Positions 12,015-23,456 of a stretch of DNA of 64,000 nucleotides are shown here, piece by piece. How positions within the stretch are numbered: position 1 is the first letter of the stretch; every line of letters starts with the position of its first letter. The translations under genes and the position numbers were made by a program. Where the stretch lies: the NCBI GenBank assembly GCA_949361645.1, contig OX442415.1, positions 18,958,783 to 19,022,782 on the forward strand, read 5' to 3'. The notes under the pieces are model-generated. The model searched no databases. It had not been told where the DNA came from and saw nothing but the letters and a program-made list of their open reading frames with translations. The DNA is from Spongilla lacustris (lineage: Eukaryota > Porifera > Demospongiae > Spongillida > Spongillidae).

Positions 12015-12932
12015 ATGGTTTTTCTGCTCTGGATCGTCGCTTTATGCGCAGTGGCTTGTGACGCGGCCAAGCTCCCTACGGAGATGGCTATGGCCGCTGG
12101 TAAATACACTGCCACGTTGAACTCCGAAGACAGCGTTGATAAGGCCCAGGCGGGTGGCTTTGGCAGTGAAATAACGGAGACACTTAAGGGTAGTACCGGA
12201 AATGAAGTGGAATTTGCAGCCGGTCAAGGCGACGATGCTGAAGTCGCGGGCGGTGCACCCGTTCTGTCATCTACAACATTTCGCGACTGCGAAGAGGCGT
12301 ACAGGCTGGGAAGCAGCAAGAGTGGTGTGTACAACGTTCAACCGGACATGAACGGTCCGGCTTTTGCAGCGTATTGCGACATGACCACGGACAAAGGTGG
12401 CTGGACTGTGATTCAGCGAAGAATGGATGGATCGGTGGACTTCTACCGTGACTGGACCGATTATGTCCGTGGATTCGGAAGTGTGGAAGGAGAATTCTTC
12501 TTAGGTCTCGATAAGATCAATCGACTCACTGGAAAATACGATTCTCAGCTGCGTACCGACTTAACTGACTGGAGCGGGGCTACAGCTTACGCTAAATACA
12601 GTGTTTTCGGTATTGGAAATTATGCGTCTACGTACAAACTTACCGTGTCCGGATACTCTGGTACAGCTGGAGACTCTCTGACCTACCACAGCGGCATGAA
12701 GTTCACCACCTATGACCAGGATAACGACGCTTCGAGTGACAACTGCGCCGTTACGTACAAAGGTGCCTGGTGGTACAAAAACTGCCACTACTCAAACCTC
12801 AATGGCCAGTACCTCGGCACTGCTAGCAATGGCGGGGTCGTCACCAGTTTTGCTGACGGAGTGGGCTGGTATCACTGGAAAGGGTGCTACTACTCTCTCA
12901 AAGGTTCCACCATGATGGTCCGAAGGAGCTGA
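12015..12932 (+). CDS. Secreted fibrinogen-related protein 1 (FReD), intact
   Basis: 305 residues, intronless as read. The start at 12015 is chosen over an in-frame upstream ATG at 11898 because it opens with a signal peptide (MVFLLWIVALCAVACDA) and the same ATG is conserved in both paralogues. Residues 18-87 are an acidic, Ala/Gly-rich linker. A complete fibrinogen C-terminal domain fills residues 88-305: it starts at FRDCEEAYRLG, continues through YCDMTTDKGGWTVIQRR and the DQDND...NCA calcium-loop signature with AWWY, and ends at MMVRRS. Known relatives are ficolins, tachylectins and other secreted lectins; ligand and role here are unknown. There is no collagen or coiled-coil segment, so oligomerisation would need other contacts. 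Unlike gene 3 it lacks an intron between signal exon and domain; the linker there is different coding sequence. Confidence 0.92.
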   Translation: MVFLLWIVALCAVACDAAKLPTEMAMAAGKYTATLNSEDSVDKAQAGGFGSEITETLKGSTGNEVEFAAGQGDDAEVAGGAPVLSSTTFRDCEEAYRLGSSKSGVYNVQPDMNGPAFAAYCDMTTDKGGWTVIQRRMDGSVDFYRDWTDYVRGFGSVEGEFFLGLDKINRLTGKYDSQLRTDLTDWSGATAYAKYSVFGIGNYASTYKLTVSGYSGTAGDSLTYHSGMKFTTYDQDNDASSDNCAVTYKGAWWYKNCHYSNLNGQYLGTASNGGVVTSFADGVGWYHWKGCYYSLKGSTMMVRRS

Positions 12933-13339
12933 ACGGTATAAATTCCGGATTATGCAAGCACCATATCATATATAGCTAGATAAAATCAGCTGCAGTATGA
13001 TATTATAGTTATCAAGGCTGGTAACGATAATGCTAGTATTAGTCCTGTGTGGCATTTATTAGTATCATTGGTGCATGCATGCTGCGCGCATTTCTCAGTT
13101 TTTTCGGTTTCAACGTTAACGTATCTCCGCGGTCCGCTATAAAGCATGTATGCAGGGAAGAGCATTGAACTATCGTGTCGGTTCTTCACCCGACAAAACC
13201 CCTGCGCTTTGGGTGGCCTTTTGTAATTATACAAAAGTGAGGAATTATACCTGTATTGTTTACATATGGATGAGTTGCATTGACGCCAAGCGCGTCAAGT
13301 TTTGTTTATACTGGTGACAAGATGGAAGATATATAGTTA

Positions 13340-13740
13340 TGAATGTGCACAACGGCAGGAGAACCCACTACCACCAGCTCCCTCAGTGGAAGGAGACCTA
13401 TAAGATGGTCATGAGGTACAGGCCCCAGAGGTGCATCCACCAAAACAGGTAGATGTCCAAGATTTAGAAGCCCGTGATGTTGAACCTCCTGCACTCCGAC
13501 TATCAACTAATATCAGACAACCCCCTGGTTGGTATGGGGATCGTATTATACTACCTGCATGACAAACTTGCATAAGTGTGAGATCACACTAAAATATAGG
13601 AGCCGGGGAGACGTGTAACATGGGACATGTAACCTTCAAACTCACCTGACTACAAGTGGCACCATGTATTAATCATGTGTGAACTTTAATTAACTAAGTG
13701 CATGCGCATTATATATGTAAGATACCTTACCTGGTCAACC
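13340..13740 (+). mobile_element. LTR-retrotransposon 3' end (pol tail plus LTR start), copy 1
   Basis: A broken reading frame ends in the sense of RRSTRIRQPPGWYGDRI...LPA (compare 52330-52539), a typical Ty3/gypsy polyprotein tail. It is followed by a purine stretch and TGTAACATGGGACATG, a plausible LTR start. The frame is damaged in this copy. The 5' parts (gag, RT) are absent. Confidence 0.55.
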
Positions 13741-13984
13741 TCTTGGCGTGGGCGCTACAATTATTACTGCATGGGGGTAAGTCAAACCAATTTCTGATTC
13801 TGAAGTGATTGAACATTGTTTTGTTGACAATGTAATATTCTGAGAAGCACATACAATACATATCATAACTTGAATATAAATAGATAAGTAAATAAATAAA
13901 TAAAAAGGACCCAGCCGGCATTGGTACACAGCCCTCTGAAGCTGCAAGGACTACATATGTGGTATTTCACACTGCATATACCAG

Positions 13985-14050
13985 GGTGGAAAATATCGCG
14001 ATAATATCGCGACATTCTTAATCGCGGCGATTATCGCGATAATCGCCCAC
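13985..14050. repeat. Nested TATCGCGATA palindromes
   Basis: Several overlapping ATCGCGAT and TCGCGA palindromes in 65 bp, present in reverse complement at 20090-20150. A related block (TCGCGATTTTATCGCGA, then TTTCCCACCC) occurs at 28765-28795 and 41045-41075. The shared CCCACCC/GGGTGG edge suggests one dispersed element. Confidence 0.6.
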
Positions 14051-15379
14051 AAATCGCGTTAAACTCAAGTACTGTTCTGTAAAGATGGCTATCATACCGT
14101 ATGTCATTAATGCCTCGCCCCCAGGAGGGCGTATCACATGATTTTTTCGTTAAATCACGAGATCCATGTAGCACAGTCAGTGCACGCAGTCGTTCAGGTT
14201 GGTAACTTGAGCTAGCTCAATCGATAAGTATGTTAGACTAGTGTGTGCGTGTGCGCGCGCGCGGGCGCGTGTGCGTCTACATGTACTCAACTGTTGTAAT
14301 ATATGTGGTGTGTGTACGGGTATCAATACGTTGTTCTTTGCTTCTGGGTGCATGCAGCATGGTCTGTGATTACGTGTCTTGTTCTATGGTTAAGTGTTTT
14401 TCTTCGAACCAGTGAACACCGAATATAAAATGGCAGAATACCATGCAATATTGGCAAAAAATAATGAGTTATTACAGTAGGACAAATGGTGTTCACTCTT
14501 CTATGAAACGAACTAAAAAAGACTATGATCTACTTGTATACATGTAAGTGTCCATTGCAATTCTATACCGGTGTAGCCGGTATTACAGTTAACTGGGATG
14601 AATGAATTTGTGTATTAATTGTGTATGGTGGACACCAACATGCACTTTTGACCTACATGCAACTGATGGATTAGGCCACTCCGAACTGCACTTTAGTTTC
14701 CTGTCCACCCTTCCTCGAAAATTTTTAGCATGCAGGTGGGGATGGAAAACTAAAGTTGACTTTGGAGTGGCCTTACACCTAACAGCACAGATCCATGTGG
14801 TGTGGGTATACCTACACAGGTTAGCTGCGGGCTGTGTCTTCCTGTATTTCAGAAGGTCTATGTATGTGAGCCTTGTCATTTTCGGCTGTGTTTTTGTGTG
14901 TGTGTGTGTGTGGGTGTGGGTGTGTATGTGTGTGGTTGTGTGTATAGCTCATAAGCTGTGTGTGTGGTGTATGTGTATCTGAGCTATATGTTCTGTATTT
15001 GCATAAATACATGCATATATGTGTGAGTTTGTGTATGTGCTCTGTGATATGTGTGTGCTGTGATGTGTAAGTGTGAGCTTGTGTATGTGCTATGTGTGTG
15101 CTGTGTATGTTACAAGGTTTCTAGGTGCACAATTACTAGTTTCACATGCATGCTAGGACTTTGCCAATAGACAACAGTCCCCATCTTCCACCCCTGAATA
15201 ATAGAAATGGGACTTGGGGATGAGTATATACATGTGTTCCAAATGTGGATTTTGATGTATGCATCATTTCACAGTCATGCATACACATGCATACCCAGAC
15301 CATTGTGTGTTCAAGTCAAACTACTGTCATATGCAAAGCAATTAAAATCAAATAGCACAATTAACAAATGATATTGGGC

Positions 15380-15427
15380 TGGGGGGGGGGGGGGGGGGGG
15401 AGGGGGGGGGGAGGGGGGGGGGGGGGG
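15380..15427. repeat. Poly-G run
   Basis: About 48 bases, almost all G, with two A interruptions. The inverted copy has a shorter C run near 18800-18815, so length is unstable between copies or in the assembly. Confidence 0.95.
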
Positions 15428-15539
15428 CAGGTAGCTTGTTCAATCTTGACTAGGAAACCTAGAAAAAAATCACACTGTACTCCTTGAATGATCGGTGTTT
15501 GGTAGATACACACACTTTTCACTTATAGCTGACACCAGG

Positions 15540-16640
15540 GCTATAATGGAACACCGAATATAAAATGGCAGAATACCAATATTGGCAATAAATAATGAGT
15601 GCGTGCGTAGGACAAATGGTGTTCACTCTTCTATGAAACGGAACTAAAAAAGACTATGATCTATTTGCATACATGTAAGTGTCCACTGCAATTCTATACC
15701 GGTGTAGCCGGTATTACAGTTAACTGGGATGAATGAATTTGTGTATTGTGTATTGTGTATGTGTGGACACCAACATGCACTTTTGACCTAAATGCAACTG
15801 ATGGATTAGGCCACTCCGGACTGCACTTTAGTTTCCTGTCCACCCTTCCTCAAAATTTTTTAGCATGCAGGTGGGGATGGATAACTAAAGTCGACTTTGG
15901 AGTGGCCTTACACCTAACAGCACAGATCCATGTGGTGTGGGTATACCTACACAGGTTAGCAGCGGGCTGTGTCTTCATGTATTTCAGAAGGTCTATGTAT
16001 GTGAGCCTTGTCATTTTTGGCTGTGTTTTTGTGTGTGTGTGTGTGTGTGTGTGGGTGTGGGTGTGGGTATGTATGTGTGTGGTTGTGCTTGTGTGCAATG
16101 TAGTAAGCTGTGTACATGTGTGCTGTGTATAGCTCATAAGCTGTGTGTGTGGTGCATGTGTGGCCTTGTGTATATGTGCTATATGTTCTGTATTTGCATC
16201 AGTAAATACATGCATATATGTGTGAGTTTGTGTATGTGCTCTGTGATATGTGGTGCTGTGTGATGCGTAAGTGTGAGCTTGTGTATGTGCTATGTGTGTG
16301 CTGTGTATGTTACAAGGTTTCTAGGTGCACAATTACTAGTTTCACATGCGTGCTAGGACTTTGCCTATAGACAACACTCCCCATCTTCCACCCCTGAATA
16401 GTAGAAATGGGACTTGGGGATGAGTATATACGTGTGTTCCATACACATGCATACCAGACCATTGTGTGTTCAAGTCATACCACTGTCAAATGCAAAGCAA
16501 CTAAAATCAAATAGCACAATGAACAAATGATATGGGAGGGGGGGGGTAGCGTGTTCAATCTTGACTAGGAAACCTAAGAAAAAAATCCCACTGTACTCCT
16601 TGAATGACCGGTGTTTGGTAGATACACATACTTTTCACAT
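15540..16640. repeat. Tandem partial copy of the left arm
   Basis: Repeats 14405-15510 with indels: the GAACACCGAATATAAAATGG start, the CTATACCGGTGTAGCCGG motif, the imperfect hairpin, TG repeats and a G run. Each copy contains a hairpin of about 40-bp arms (GGCCACTCCGGACTGCAC ... TTTGGAGTGGCC), probably a small embedded MITE. Confidence 0.9.
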
Positions 16641-17440
16641 ATAGCTGACAGTGGGACAACTTCAAAGTTATCCACTATTTTTGCACATAGATAGCATGAT
16701 CGGATGGCATGGACAGCATCATCTGCCAGGTGTAACACATTCTTCAAACCGTCATTATGCAACAATGGTTTTTTCATCAGCACTACTAGTGAGCCATTGA
16801 GGTGAATAAGCTTGGTGACAATACCAGCTCTAAGTTTTCCTGACTGGGAACGATACAATACAGCAGAATTATACCGATTATATCTTCTGCATCAATTGTC
16901 ATTTGTTTGTGGATCACTCTTCCCACAACTGAAACAATTGTTGTGTCCTGTACAGTGCTATGTCCCATGTAAGCATTTATTGCCTCAGCACCCTTCACTC
17001 CCACTTTCCAGATTTCGTGGTATTTTCATCACTGCTGTTATCTATTTCACTTCTACATTTTGTCATGATTACGGAATAATCAATGTGGTAATTATGGTAG
17101 TAAATAATCACATTAAACCACATCCCATTAAGTATTTGATATAGTTAAAAGTCTTTTCAGTGATTTGGTGGGTACGTTTCTGCCAAGATGGCACTAGCAG
17201 CATGGCTGCAATGGGCAGTGCTACCTACCAATGAAACATGATGTTGTCAATTCTTATAAACGGCATAACCCACCTCTTGTGACATGTTTCGTGTTCCATG
17301 GAAGTATTTACGAAGTTGGTTGTTCATGCCCTCAAATGGAAACCCTCCTGTCCATAGACCCATAGTGGTCCCCACTTTCTCACCACGCCAGCATAATGTT
17401 TGAGAAGATGCACCTTTAATGTACAAAGCCTCATCACCTA
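16580..17440 (-). pseudogene. CACTA/EnSpm-like transposase C-terminal fragment
   Basis: The minus strand gives several blocks: GDEALYIKGASSQTLCWRG, FPFEGMNNQLRKYFHGTRNM, AYMGHSTVQDTTIVSVVGRV and LRAGIVTKLIHLNGSLVVLM. The FPFE-N-LRKYFHGT block followed by a GRVIH...G-I-I block matches, from memory, the region after the catalytic core in animal CACTA-type transposases. Frames are interrupted and no catalytic core or CACTA termini are visible. It sits in the spacer of the inverted duplication. Confidence 0.45.
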
Positions 17441-17783
17441 TTATTTAAAAAGAATGTAATGAAATATTGAGGATCAATTAACAGACACTTCTGAAAGGGT
17501 AGGGGTTTCCAGTTGCATACAAACTGATACAGGCTGCAGCTGCTCAATACGAAAGGGTATGGGGGCCAGGGCTATAAGTATGATCGCTGGAGGGGGCGGG
17601 ATTCAAGCATTTTCAATATTGGAAGGTCATTAGTATGTGTGCACATCTAATTCGAGGAAGGGTGGACAGGAAACTAAAGTGCAGTCCGGAGTGGCCTAAT
17701 CCATCAGTTGCATGTAGGTCAAAAGTGCATGTTGGTGTCCACCATACACAATACACAAATTCATTCATCCCAGCTAACTGTAA

Positions 17784-18509
17784 CAGGGAGTAATTTACTT
17801 TTTTAAAATTGCATAGCAAGTTTGCTCCGCAAAATCGAAATTGATTAGCAACTTGGTTCAGTTGCATCGCAATTTGTTCCCGCCGAGATGTATGATGATT
17901 CTTCATATGAACACAAAGCAGAGCTATCCCACGGACACGCCCGCGTGCATTTGGATCGCTTTCAGGTGAACGAGTCAAATGACTACTTCCCCCCCTCCCC
18001 CATCTATACAAAACGAGGTCACCATCACATTTAAAAGCTTTAATATTTGTAGATTATGTCCACCCGTATTGGCACTGTCGCGTAGGCGTTCTGGCATATT
18101 CATGTGCAGTCAGTACGTACATGTACCACGTACGTTTGCGCGTAAACGTACATTTTAATTAGTAATGATTTGGTAACTTGATAATTCTATTAATATCAAA
18201 TTCGACACCCTCCTTCCCGAAGCCGGCTGTGTACGCTGCGCGCTCATGTCATTCGTACGCGTACGCAATCATTAATCGTCACATTAATTGTCGCGATCGC
18301 GAGGTCACGTGAGTGTGGCTGATGCGACGTGGCGCCAGCTGGAATTCTTTTGTACCCTCTTCGCGTAGCATTTACACTGAGCAACGTGCCTGCAAACACG
18401 GATAGATTGCATCGCAGTTTTCTGCGACAATGTTTTGAAGTGGTTTCATGCACATCTAATAAAAACTGCATCGCAAAATGCGATGCGAATCCGGTGAAAT
18501 TATTCCCTG
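17784..18509. mobile_element. 726-bp MITE with 5-bp target duplication (hAT-like)
   Basis: Terminal inverted repeats CAGGGAGTAATTT and CAGGGAATAATTT are flanked by TGTAA on both sides (17779-17783, 18510-18514). The uninterrupted site is present in the inverted copies (near 14580 and 15715), so insertion and target duplication are directly visible. Subterminal GCATCGCA motifs recur near both ends, as expected for transposase binding sites. There is no coding capacity. The CAGGG terminus suggests hAT; a 5-bp duplication is shorter than the usual 8 bp. Confidence 0.8.
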
Positions 18510-20449
18510 TGTAATACCAGCTACACCGGTATAGAATTGCAGTGGACACTTACATGTATACAAGTAGATCATAGTCTTTTTTAGTTCCGTTTCATAGAAG
18601 ATTGAACACCGTTTGTCCTACGCACGCACTCATTATTTATTGCCAATATTGGTATTCTGCCATTTTATATTCGGTGTTCCATTATAGCACTGGTGTCAGC
18701 TTTATGTGAAAAGTGTGTGTATCTACCAAACACCGATCATTCAAGGAGTACAGTGTGATTTTTTTCTAGGTTTCCTAGTCAAGATTGAACAAGCTACCTG
18801 CCCCCCCCCCCCCCCAATATCATTTGTTAATTGTGCTATTTGATTTTAATTGCTTTGCATTTGACAGTAGTTTGACTTGAACACACAATGGTCTGGGTAT
18901 GCATGTGTATGCATGGCTGTGAAATGATGCATACATCAAAATCCACATTTGGAACACATGTATATACTCATCCCCAAGTCCCATTTCTACTATTCAGGGG
19001 TGGAAGATGGGGACTGTTGTCTATTGGCAAAGTCCTAGCATGCATGTGAAACTAGTAATTGTGCACCTAGAAACCTTGTAACATATACAGCACACACATA
19101 GCATATACACAAGCTCACACTTACACATCACAGCACACACATATCACAGAGCACATACACAAACTCACACATATATGCATGTATTTATGCAAATACAGAA
19201 CATATAGCTCAGATACACATACACCACACACACAGCTTATGAGCTATACACAGCACACATGTACACAGCTTACTACATTGCACACAAGCACAACCACACA
19301 CATACACACCCACACCCACACACACACACACACACACAAAAACACAGCCAAAAATGACAAGGCTCACATACATAGACCTTCTGAGATACATGAAGACACA
19401 GCCCGCTGCTAACCTGTGTAGGTATACCCACACCACATGGATCTGTGCTGTTAGGTGTAAGGCCACTCCAAAGTCGACTTTAGTTATCCATGGCCATCCC
19501 CACCTGCATGCTAAAAAATTTTGAGGAAGGGTGGACAGGAAACTAAAGTGCAGTTCGGAGTGGCCTAATCCATCAGTTGCATTTAGGTCAAAAGTGCATG
19601 TTGGTGTCCACACATACACAATACACAAATTCATTCATCTCAGCTAACTGTAATAACTCATTATTTTTTGCCAGTATTGCATGGTATTCTGCCATTTTAT
19701 ATTCGGTGTTCCATTATAGCACTGGTTCGAAGAAAAGCACTTAACCATAGAACAAGACACGTAATCACAGACCATGCTGCATGCACCCAGAAGCAAAGAA
19801 CAACGTATTGATACCTGTACACACACCACATATATTACAACAGTTGAGTACATGTAGACACACACGCGCCCGCGCGCGCACACACGCACACACTAGTCTA
19901 ACATACTTATCGATTGAGCTAGCTCAAGTTACCAACCTGAACGACTGCGTGCACTGACTGTGCTACATGGATCTCGTGATTTAACGAAAAAATCATGTGA
20001 TACGCCCTCCTGGGGGCGAGGCATTAATGACATACGGTATGATAGCCATCTTTACAGAACAGTACTTGAGTTTAACGCGATTTGTGGGCGATTATCGCGA
20101 TAATCGCCGCGATTAAGAATGTCGCGATATTATCGCGATATTTTCCACCCTGGTATATGCAGTGTGAAATACCACATATGTAGTCCTTGCAGCTTCAGAG
20201 GGCTGTGTACCAATGCCGGCTGGGTCCTTTTTATTTATTTATTTACTTATCTATTTATATTCAAGTTATGATATGTATTGTATGTGCTTCTCAGAATATT
20301 ACATTGTCAACAAAACAATGTTCAATCACTTCAGAATCAGAAATTGGTTTGACTTACCCCCATGCAGTAATAATTGTAGCGCCCACGCCAAGAGGTTGAC
20401 CAGGTAAGGTATCTTACATATATAATGCGCATGCACTTAGTTAATTAAA

Positions 20450-20830
20450 GTTCACACATGATTAATACATGGTGCCACTTGTAGTCAGGTGAGTTTGAAG
20501 GTTACATGTCCCATGTTACACGTCTCCCCGGCTCCTATATTTTAGTGTGATCTCACACTTATGCAAGTTTGTCATGCAGGTAGTATAATACGATCCCCAT
20601 ACCAACTAGGGGGTTGTCTGATTCTAGTTGATACTTGATAGTCGGAGTGCAGGAGGTTCAACATCACGGGCTTCCAAATCTTGGACATCTACCTGTTTTG
20701 GTGGATGCACCTCCAGGGCCTGCACCTCATGACCATCTTATAGGTCTCCTTCCACTGAGGGAGCTGGTGGTAGTGGGTTCTCCTGCTGTTGTGCACATTT
20801 AACTATATATCATCCATCTTGTCACCAGTA
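20450..20830 (-). mobile_element. LTR-retrotransposon 3' end, copy 2 (inverted)
   Basis: Mirror copy of 13340-13740 in the right arm. Polyprotein tail and LTR start lie on the minus strand, with the same frame damage plus a 4-base insertion near 20625. Confidence 0.5.
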
Positions 20831-21061
20831 TAAACAAAACTTGACGCGCTTGGCGTCAATGCAACTCATCCATATATAAACGATACATGTAAAATTCCTC
20901 ACTTTTTTTATAATTACAAAAGGCCACTCAAAGCGCAGGGGTTTTGTCGGGTGAAGAACCTACATGATAGTTCAATGCTTCTTCCCTGCATGCATGCTTT
21001 ATAGCAGATCGCGGAGATACGTTGAAACCGAAAAAAAAAAGAGAAATGCGCGCCCGTTGTC

Positions 21062-21175
21062 TGCTCAATAGCAAATAAGGCAGACATCATTGCTCTGTCC
21101 CAATTATCACTGCAACTTATATGATTTGTAGGGCGTGGTTTGCATACAATTAAGTTGGGTGCATGACATGTTTAA
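21062..21175. repeat. Inverted piece of the fibrinogen upstream block
   Basis: Reverse complement of 28800-28910 and 41090-41190, the upstream flank of genes 2 and 3. It abuts the inverted 3' flank, so an inverted fibrinogen unit was probably broken here. Confidence 0.7.
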
Positions 21176-21739
21176 CCAAATTTTTGTTCGACATCTGCAC
21201 AGTGTAAACCAAGATTGCAACCAACAACTCTTCAAACTGCACTCTTTGGTTTGAGGTTTGAACCACCATGACTCAGGTGGGATAAGAACCTATACTAGGT
21301 AGTTGGATATTTTTGTCGAATTGTGATTTCAGCCCCATATTATATATCGTTGGAAAGAGCAAAAATTTGACATTCCAAAAATACTTTATACTCATGGGTA
21401 TGCGTTTCGGTGCGAGCACCACGCTATTCGAAATATCAAAAATGAAATGATCGCAAATTAATGTACGGGAATTAATAGGGTACGCGAAACAAAAACTGTC
21501 CCGGTGGAGTTTTTAATCAGTACAGAGATATAAATAAGCGTGCAGCCTTAACCAAAACTTTAAAATACATAGTATCACTAATATCATACATAGAGGTGCA
21601 TTGGATTTTGCTTCAATAGGTAACTAACGCTTACTATTGGTCATGATAAGAAGGAAGGTTATTCTGCCAAATAGTACACATTACTATACGTACTGAATTA
21701 TGGTACGAACTGATGAAATCTACACAAATCAAACTGCCA
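21176..21739. other. Non-coding stretch
   Basis: AT-rich, with no supported gene and no repeat match noticed inside the window. Confidence 0.4.
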
Positions 21740-23324
21740 GTACAATTTTCAATGCAAAAATACATATCAAACACACTACACTATGTACAATCAAGCATAT
21801 TCATGTATTCAGTTCACTTAAATTAAGATCCCCAGCAATGTAATCTGCTAACAGCCCATATATTGTCATTCTCTCTAAAAACCCCTTCAATAACAGGACT
21901 TATATTAGTTATAGTATTCTAAACAGCAATTGACTGCTTTACCAGCGACAAGCAACATTATAAGATTTTTCATCATTTTTAGAATTTATTCTTTTTGGAC
22001 ATTCTTCCTTACAAGCCAGCTCATCCAACAGAGATTGAAGCATGTCATTTTCAATTATCATGTGGCACATTTTTTTCTTTTAAGTCTTTATTTTTCTTCT
22101 TCCATTTCTGCTCATCTTATAGGAAATTTTGGATTTGTGGTAGGTATATCTCAATGCAACTCAATGCAACAAGTGATCTTTTCACTGTTTTGCTTCACTG
22201 TGATGGCTTCCATGCTTTAATGACAAATTTTCCTGCGTCAACTTCTTTATCATTGAATTGTTTTTATTAATTATTATTTTTGCACTTAGCAATTTAGAAC
22301 GGAGTGTTTTTTCAACATTTGACTTTCTATTTGAAAATAGTGGTTTTGCATTTTAACACTTGCAAGTACTCGAAGCTTTGCTTTGAGAACCTCGTTTGAT
22401 GTCATTAACTTTCTTAAAGAACTTTTTCTTTCCCCAAATTCAGTGCAGCTAGATCTAAGGTTTATTGGTATGGAGCAGGAGGTGCCCGTTGGACTAGTGT
22501 GCAGAGCACTGACTGATGAAAGTGGATTTTTGAATGTATTCGTTTGGGATTCATTTAAAGGCAATTCAAATTTCGGGGGGAAAAAACAATATCTTCCCAG
22601 GTTCTAGTAAGATGCTTCTTCATATCATTGATAGTTTGAAGTACACGTTTAATGTAAGTGCACAATGCATTAATGTTCACATCATGTCCTGGTGCTAGTT
22701 TTGTCACTATCTTACCTTTATCCATAGGTTTGGCATTTTTTAGGTTGGAGTTGATCTACAACACTAAGCCATTTCTTATTTCAGGAGCTAGAAGGGATCC
22801 ATGCTCACTCACATCCTTTTTATAATCATTAATGAGCCTCCTTAGATCAATAACTGTCTTCATTCTAAATAGCAAAAAAGCAATGGTTGCGCACATGCGA
22901 ATCATTCATATATGTAATGCCCGTATGGATGCATGCATCTAATTAAACATGAATACTTGGCTTGAAAAGAACAGTGCTTGGGCATCATCGAATTACAATG
23001 TTACAACAATAGAAATAAAATGGTTTGTTAAGTCTTCAAATTAATTTCATTTACAACTTAGTTGATTGAAGAATGGGGTGTGCAATACATAGGGTAGTCA
23101 CAAAACATGGTTATGTGCTTATGCTTTGTAAGCAAAGAATCCAAGTTAACCTACTTCGTTCAAGTATAAAGATACATTAATATAAACATGTTAAAGCACC
23201 CCTTGGGCATCATCCAAACGTCCTCATGCTTTGTAATATGATGATTCGATGCCTAACTTAAACAACAATATATATCCTGTGATAGTTGGTTCACAATCAG
23301 AGTCAAGATTCATTCCCAAAATTA
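21740..23324. repeat. Diverged block, left part (pairs with 41985-43930)
   Basis: Shares ordered anchors with the fibrinogen gene 3 intron block: AGCCCATATA, CTCATCTTAT, CATTTCTTATTTCAGGAGCTAG and TTGGGCATCATCCAAA. The homologous remainder continues at 27649-27900 after the Ginger insertion. Contains no gene I recognise; open frames at 22286-22607 on both strands match nothing known to me. Confidence 0.65.
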
Positions 23325-23440
23325 TGTTATGCGCAATCTATCAATTTGCGCAATCTATAAATTGCGCTGCGCATTATGTGAATCCACATAGTGCGCAACA
23401 ATTTATAAATTGCACAAATTCCTCGTACATATCCACGTGG
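23325..23440. repeat. Ginger A left TIR
   Basis: Pairs with 27530-27644. Contains GCGCAATCTATAAATTGCGC and, downstream, a GCGCA...TGCGC spacer and CAACAATTTATAAATTG. Confidence 0.85.
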
Positions 23441-23456
23441 CGTTAACACTTCAATA

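Larger units (their letters stand above)
13060..15860. repeat. Large inverted duplication, left arm
   Basis: This 2.8-kb arm matches the reverse complement of 17645-21060 almost throughout. It begins in the 3' flank of fibrinogen gene 1 and contains an LTR-retrotransposon 3' end, a TATCGCGATA-rich palindrome block (13990-14050), TG repeats and a G run. Part of it (about 14400-15510) is tandemly repeated at 15540-16640. Confidence 0.9.
17645..21060. repeat. Large inverted duplication, right arm
   Basis: Reverse complement of 13060-15860, including the fibrinogen 3' flank at its outer edge (20900-21050), the palindrome block, the LTR-retrotransposon end and the CA/TG repeats. One insertion (17784-18509) interrupts it. 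Small differences between arms rule out a perfect assembly artefact and suggest an old event or two alleles joined. Confidence 0.9.

Noticed and set aside
14589..16263. Paired open frames of about 100 codons repeated at 14602, 15746 and 19209
   Set aside because: They are copies of a repeat with TG runs and a hairpin; no conserved protein and frames differ between copies.
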